Assembly (NCBI GenBank): GCA_014238595.1
Contig: JABAAV010000060.1
Span: forward strand, 1-9,684
From: Myxococcales bacterium
GTDB lineage: Bacteria; Myxococcota_A; Polyangia; Haliangiales; J016
Length of the DNA: 9,684 bases
Direction of reading: 5' to 3'
Every line of letters starts with the position of its first letter. Positions within the stretch are counted from its first letter, which is position 1. Shown here piece after piece: positions 6,109-9,684 of the stretch. The notes beneath the pieces were generated by a model, which saw nothing but the letters and a program-made list of their open reading frames with translations, had not been told where the DNA came from and ran no database searches. The position numbers and the translations under genes are program-made.

Positions 6109-7278
6109 ATGCGCGATGTAGTGATTGTTTCAGCAGCACGAACACCTATAGGCAGTTTTTTAGGAAGCCTTTCATCATTATCAGCACCTCAGTTAGGTTC
6201 GATTGCTATTGAAGCAGCAGTCAATCGTTCGGGCATTTCAGTCAATGATATTGATGATGTTTATATGGGATGTGTTTTACCCGCAGGTATGGGTCAAGCA
6301 CCTGCACGGCAAGCAGCTATTGGCGCAGGTCTTCCTGTGTCTGTGCCATGTACTACAGTCAACAAAGTATGTGGATCTGGATTAAAATCTGTGTTGTTGG
6401 GTATTTCAGCCATTGCAACAGGTGAAGCAGATGTTGTCATTGCAGGAGGTATGGAATCGATGTCAAATGCACCACATCTTGTCAGTAGATTGCGTCAGGG
6501 CGTGAAACTAGGACAATCCACGATGGATGATCATGTTGTTCTCGATGGATTAATGGATGCTTATGACAATATTCATATGGGAAATTGTGCCGAAATTTGC
6601 GCGACCAAACATCATATTACACGTGAAGATCAAGATGCGTTCGCTGCAGAAAGTTACCGACGCGCCGTAGAAGCAATTGATTCGGGCGTGTTTGATCAGG
6701 AAATCGTTCCTGTTACCATTGAAAAGAAAAAGACAATCATTTCTGCTGATGAAGAACCACATCGTGGTGACATCAATAAATTATCCAAATTACGAACAGC
6801 GTTTGTCAAAGAAGGAACAGTAACAGCAGGTAATGCCTCTTCATTGAATGATGGCGCTGCAGCTGTTGTGTTGATGTCAAAAGAAGCTGCTGAAAAAAAC
6901 AATATCACACCTCTGTGCCATATTGTTTCTTCGGCACAGCATGCGCAAGAGCCAGTATGGTTTACAACGGCTCCTGCACAATCGATTCAGTCGGCTTGTG
7001 CCAAAGCAGATTGGACCGTCTCCGATGTTGATCTATGGGAAATCAACGAAGCATTTTCTGTCGTTTCGCTTGTTAACAATCAATTGTTAGACATTGATCC
7101 TAAACGCATCAATGTCCATGGGGGTGCTGTGGCATTAGGACACCCCATTGGTGCATCAGGGACAAGGATTTTGGTTACTTTGCTTTATGCGATGCAAAAG
7201 CAAAATGCAAAAAAAGGTGGTGCTTCACTGTGCATTGGTGGTGGGGAAGGTATTGCACTATTGGTAGAACGTTTATAG
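6109..7278 (+). CDS. Acetyl-CoA C-acetyltransferase (thiolase)
   Basis: Thiolase II reversibly condenses two acetyl-CoA into acetoacetyl-CoA. The 389-residue protein has the family length and all active-site elements: nucleophile Cys88 in NKVCGSGLK, NEAF at 313-316, His345 in GGAVALGHPIGASG, and Cys375 in CIGGGEG. The opening IVSAARTPIGSF and the block AGGMESMSNAPH (112-123) are typical. The MGNCAE segment (157-162) and the DQDAFAAESY block (174-183) resemble short-chain acetoacetyl-CoA thiolases of the mitochondrial ACAT1 type more than long-chain FadA, from memory of those families. The gene follows the desulfurase by 12 bases and opens the set of four acyl-CoA genes, so its likely partner is the dehydrogenase next door. 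The direction in the cell (butyryl-CoA synthesis or breakdown) is not decided by sequence. Confidence 0.95.
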   Translation: MRDVVIVSAARTPIGSFLGSLSSLSAPQLGSIAIEAAVNRSGISVNDIDDVYMGCVLPAGMGQAPARQAAIGAGLPVSVPCTTVNKVCGSGLKSVLLGISAIATGEADVVIAGGMESMSNAPHLVSRLRQGVKLGQSTMDDHVVLDGLMDAYDNIHMGNCAEICATKHHITREDQDAFAAESYRRAVEAIDSGVFDQEIVPVTIEKKKTIISADEEPHRGDINKLSKLRTAFVKEGTVTAGNASSLNDGAAAVVLMSKEAAEKNNITPLCHIVSSAQHAQEPVWFTTAPAQSIQSACAKADWTVSDVDLWEINEAFSVVSLVNNQLLDIDPKRINVHGGAVALGHPIGASGTRILVTLLYAMQKQNAKKGGASLCIGGGEGIALLVERL

Positions 7279-7311
7279 TTTCTTGTTGAAGGTGAAACCA
7301 TAGAGATAACA

Positions 7312-8166
7312 ATGAATGTGATTCAAAAAATAGGTGTTATAGGCGGCGGTCAAATGGGGCAAGGTATTGCTCAAGTAGCTGCACAATCCGGGCATGATGT
7401 CATTATATTAGATGCATCGATTGATCTTGCAACTCAAGCAGTAACAACAATCTCTACACGGATCCATGCATTGCAAAAAAAAGGCAAATGTTCCGAACAA
7501 GAATGTGTTGATATTTTAAACCATATACAAGCAACTGATAGCTATAACGATTTGAGCGCGTGTCAATTTGTTATTGAGGCCGTGACGGAAAAACAATCAA
7601 TCAAAGAATCGGTGTTTGCTTCGTGCGATAAGGTTTTAGATAAAGATGCAATTCTAGCTTCCAATACTTCATCAATTTCTATTACGGCATTGGCAGCCAC
7701 AACAACCCGGGCAGAACAATGTATCGGGATGCATTTTATGAATCCTGTACCTTTGATGAAACTCGTTGAAATTATTCCAGGACTTGCTACCAATGAAGAA
7801 ACGAAAAACACAACATTGGACTTTGCAAAAAAACTTGGAAAAGAAACCATTGTTTCTCGAGATGTTCCTGGTTTTATTGTGAATCGTGTTCTCATTCCTT
7901 TGATCAATGAAGCATGTTTTGCTGTCTACGAAGGTATTGGAACCGCTGATGATATCGATAAAGGTGTGTTATTGGGGTTGAACCATCCCATGGGACCATT
8001 AGCTCTGGCAGATTTGATTGGGCTAGATACTTGTTTGTATATTGCAGAGGTATTGCATCGTGAACTCGGTGATGACAAATATCGTCCGTGTCCATTGTTG
8101 CGACAATATGTTTCTGCTGGATGGTTAGGGCGAAAATCGAAACAAGGGTTTTATTCGTATCAATAA
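7312..8166 (+). CDS. 3-hydroxybutyryl-CoA dehydrogenase
   Basis: This enzyme interconverts acetoacetyl-CoA and 3-hydroxybutyryl-CoA with NAD(P)H. The 284-residue protein is the stand-alone short form, not fused to a hydratase as in FadB. The N-terminal Rossmann domain begins GVIGGGQMGQGIA (8-20), with Asp34 in IILDAS at the end of the second strand, which usually favours NAD(H). Catalytic residues are visible: Ser120 in SNTSS, His141 in GMHFMNPVP, Glu153 in LVEIIPG and Asn191 in GFIVNR. The C-terminal domain carries HPMGPLALADLIGLD (225-239) and ends GRKSKQGFYSY. A 33-base gap separates it from the thiolase; only a weak purine stretch (AGAGA, 7302-7306) precedes the ATG. The 3-hydroxyacyl-CoA chain length is inferred from protein length and neighbours. 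Confidence 0.95.
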   Translation: MNVIQKIGVIGGGQMGQGIAQVAAQSGHDVIILDASIDLATQAVTTISTRIHALQKKGKCSEQECVDILNHIQATDSYNDLSACQFVIEAVTEKQSIKESVFASCDKVLDKDAILASNTSSISITALAATTTRAEQCIGMHFMNPVPLMKLVEIIPGLATNEETKNTTLDFAKKLGKETIVSRDVPGFIVNRVLIPLINEACFAVYEGIGTADDIDKGVLLGLNHPMGPLALADLIGLDTCLYIAEVLHRELGDDKYRPCPLLRQYVSAGWLGRKSKQGFYSYQ

Positions 8167-8171
8167 TTAAA

Positions 8172-8963
8172 ATGCATTTTGAACATCTCATACTTCACAA
8201 AGAAACAAAAAGTGCCACTATTGTTTTGAATCGACCCAAAGCACTCAATGCTATCCATGAAGGATTGCTTCATGATTTAAAAACAGTTGTTGCTTATCTT
8301 GAAAAAGCTTCTGACATTCTTGTCGTTGTTATTCGTGGACAAGGAGAGAAAGCATTTGCTGCCGGAGCTGATATCGCAGCAATGTGTGATATGAATTCCA
8401 AACAAGCAGAAGCTTTTTCAAAACATGGTGGAGATGTATTTACATCTATTGAACATTCAAAAAAACCTTACATTGCGGCAGTTCATGGATTTGCATTAGG
8501 TGGTGGTTGTGAATTAGCAATGGCGTGTGATTTGATTTATGCCTCTAAAACAGCGAGATTCGGTCTGCCTGAAGTGACATTGGGTGTCATTCCTGGATTT
8601 GGTGGAACACAGCGATTAATGCGACGCATAGGCATTGCTCAAGCTAAAGAACTTATTTACACAGGTAAAACGATTAAAGCAGACGAGGCTTTTTCTTTGA
8701 GGCTTGTGAATCAATGGTTTGATGTGGATACCTGTGAAGCTTTGATGGAAAAAGTAACAACAACAACTGAGATGATTTGCAAAGCAGGTCCTTGTGCCAT
8801 TGCCCAAGCAAAACAAGTCATACATCAAGGCCAATCTGTTTCATTAGAACAAGGGATGGCTTTAGAACAGAATCGATTTGGTGCTTTGTTTGATACGCAT
8901 GATCTCAAAGAAGGCATGACTGCTTTTTTAAACAAAAAAACAGCTCAATTTCATGGAAAATAA
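8172..8963 (+). CDS. Enoyl-CoA hydratase / crotonase
   Basis: Crotonase hydrates crotonyl-CoA to 3-hydroxybutyryl-CoA, or dehydrates it in the biosynthetic direction. The 263-residue product has the oxyanion-hole segment AFAAGADI (61-68) and HGFALGGGCELAMACD (105-120). Both catalytic glutamates of true hydratases are present: Glu114 in GGCEL and Glu134 in GLPEVTLGVIPGFGG. This argues against family members of other function such as isomerases, which keep only one. ATG 8172 was chosen because MHFEHLILHK begins the fold. An in-frame ATG at 8088 would add 28 residues inside the dehydrogenase gene. Only five bases follow the previous stop and no Shine-Dalgarno sequence is visible, so initiation probably depends on ribosomes ending the dehydrogenase. 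The last base of its stop is shared with the next ATG. Confidence 0.94.
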   Translation: MHFEHLILHKETKSATIVLNRPKALNAIHEGLLHDLKTVVAYLEKASDILVVVIRGQGEKAFAAGADIAAMCDMNSKQAEAFSKHGGDVFTSIEHSKKPYIAAVHGFALGGGCELAMACDLIYASKTARFGLPEVTLGVIPGFGGTQRLMRRIGIAQAKELIYTGKTIKADEAFSLRLVNQWFDVDTCEALMEKVTTTTEMICKAGPCAIAQAKQVIHQGQSVSLEQGMALEQNRFGALFDTHDLKEGMTAFLNKKTAQFHGK

Positions 8964-9684
8964 TGATGTTTGAATTTTCCGAATCTCATAAGCAAGTCAA
9001 AGAGATGGCACGTTCGTTTGCTGTCAATGAAATCAAACCTAAAGCACAATCAATTGACAAAGAGCATTGTTATCCGCGTGATTTGATCACCAAAATGGCA
9101 GAGATTGGCTTGATGGGGATTGCTGTCCCGACAACATATAAAGGGACAGGAATGGATAATGTTTCTTATGTTGTAGCGTTGATGGAAATTGCTAAAATTT
9201 GTGCATCATCTTCTGTGATTATTAGTGTCAATAATTCACTGATTTGCGATCCGTTGGTTCTTTTTGGCAGTGAAGAACAAAAACAAGAATGGCTGACATT
9301 GTTAGCCTCTGGGGAAAAACTAGGATGTTTTTGTTTGTCGGAATCCAATGCGGGAAGTGATGCTGGGGCGCAAACAACGACAGCAACATTAGACGGTGAC
9401 GGATGGGTTATCAATGGTCGAAAAAACTGGGTCACAAACGGTCCTATTGCCGATGTGGCAATAGTGTTTGCTATGACTTCTCGTGAAAAAAAGCAGCATG
9501 GAATTTCTGCCTTTATTGTGCCTATGGATACTGAAGGTATTATTTGTGAATTGCCTGATAACAAACTCGGTATTTGCGGTGCGCAATCTTGTCAGATCGT
9601 TTTTGAGAATGTACGTATTCCTCAAGATGCTCTGTTGGGAGAAGTTGATCATGGATTTAAAATCGCATTAACAACACTTTCGGG
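8963..9684 (+). CDS. Acyl-CoA dehydrogenase, short-chain/butyryl-CoA type (partial, cut at window end)
   Basis: This FAD enzyme interconverts butyryl-CoA and crotonyl-CoA, passing electrons to an electron-transfer flavoprotein. The first 240 codons are present. The N-terminal helical domain contains GLMGIAVPTTYKGTGMD (49-65). The beta domain carries the family signature CLSESNAGSDAGA (124-136), INGRKNWVTNG (150-160) and the segment KLGICGAQSCQIVFENVRIP (201-220). LSE rather than LTEP in the signature and the AGSDAGA ending recall short-chain (SCAD/butyryl-CoA) members. The catalytic glutamate normally lies in the C-terminal domain, outside the window, so activity cannot be confirmed. The start is either ATG 8963, which overlaps the hydratase stop (TAATG), or ATG 8966, which has GGAA (8955-8958) at better spacing. 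They differ by one methionine. Confidence 0.93.
   Translation, partial: MMFEFSESHKQVKEMARSFAVNEIKPKAQSIDKEHCYPRDLITKMAEIGLMGIAVPTTYKGTGMDNVSYVVALMEIAKICASSSVIISVNNSLICDPLVLFGSEEQKQEWLTLLASGEKLGCFCLSESNAGSDAGAQTTTATLDGDGWVINGRKNWVTNGPIADVAIVFAMTSREKKQHGISAFIVPMDTEGIICELPDNKLGICGAQSCQIVFENVRIPQDALLGEVDHGFKIALTTLS

Noticed and set aside
7563..7907. Minus-strand open frame of 114 codons
   Set aside because: It is a shadow of the 3-hydroxybutyryl-CoA dehydrogenase, with no ribosome binding site and no motif.
8088..8171. 28-residue N-terminal extension of the enoyl-CoA hydratase
   Set aside because: It is a shifted-frame reading of the dehydrogenase C-terminus. Crotonases begin close to the MHFEHLIL segment.
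9166..9652. Two overlapping minus-strand open frames (about 130 and 87 codons)
   Set aside because: They are antisense to the acyl-CoA dehydrogenase, whose frame carries the family signature to the window end. Neither shows any recognisable motif.

Overview
The window is A+T-rich bacterial DNA (about 60% A+T by eye, not counted). It uses the standard code, with TGA as a genuine stop at several gene ends. No rRNA, tRNA, CRISPR array, transposase or phage gene was seen, so this looks like ordinary chromosomal backbone. Gene families do not fix the taxon. The unfused thiolase / hydroxyacyl-CoA dehydrogenase / crotonase / acyl-CoA dehydrogenase string, the NamZ (DUF1343) and DUF2520 proteins, and a single-span membrane protein would fit a low-GC member of the former Deltaproteobacteria (myxobacteria- or Bradymonadales-like). 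That placement is a low-confidence inference.

Layout. Bases 1-98 hold the last codons of a gene that reads like the C-terminus of the mismatch repair ATPase MutS. It runs tail to tail, with a 4-base overlap, into a minus-strand gene (95-1297) for an unrecognised single-pass membrane protein. A 105-bp divergent spacer (1298-1402) separates that gene from a plus-strand train that runs to the window end: alpha/beta hydrolase (1403-2323), NamZ/DUF1343 (2338-3513), NadD (3513-4055), DUF2520 Rossmann protein (4052-4939), class V cysteine desulfurase (4936-6096), acetyl-CoA acetyltransferase (6109-7278), 3-hydroxybutyryl-CoA dehydrogenase (7312-8166), enoyl-CoA hydratase (8172-8963), and a short-chain-type acyl-CoA dehydrogenase cut by the window end (8963-9684).

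How the genes work together. The first half is a tightly packed set. NamZ, NadD, DUF2520 and cysteine desulfurase are joined by TGATG or ATGA stop/start overlaps, which suggests translational coupling of cell-wall amino-sugar hydrolysis, NAD synthesis and sulfur mobilisation. The second half encodes the four steps linking acetyl-CoA and butyryl-CoA (condensation, reduction, dehydration, reduction, or the reverse as short-chain beta-oxidation). Gaps of -1 to 33 bp mean all nine genes could share one transcript.

No clearly new system is visible. The points most worth a second look are the cysteine desulfurase with substitutions at two usual cofactor-contact positions, the NamZ protein without a visible export signal, and the unrecognised membrane protein.
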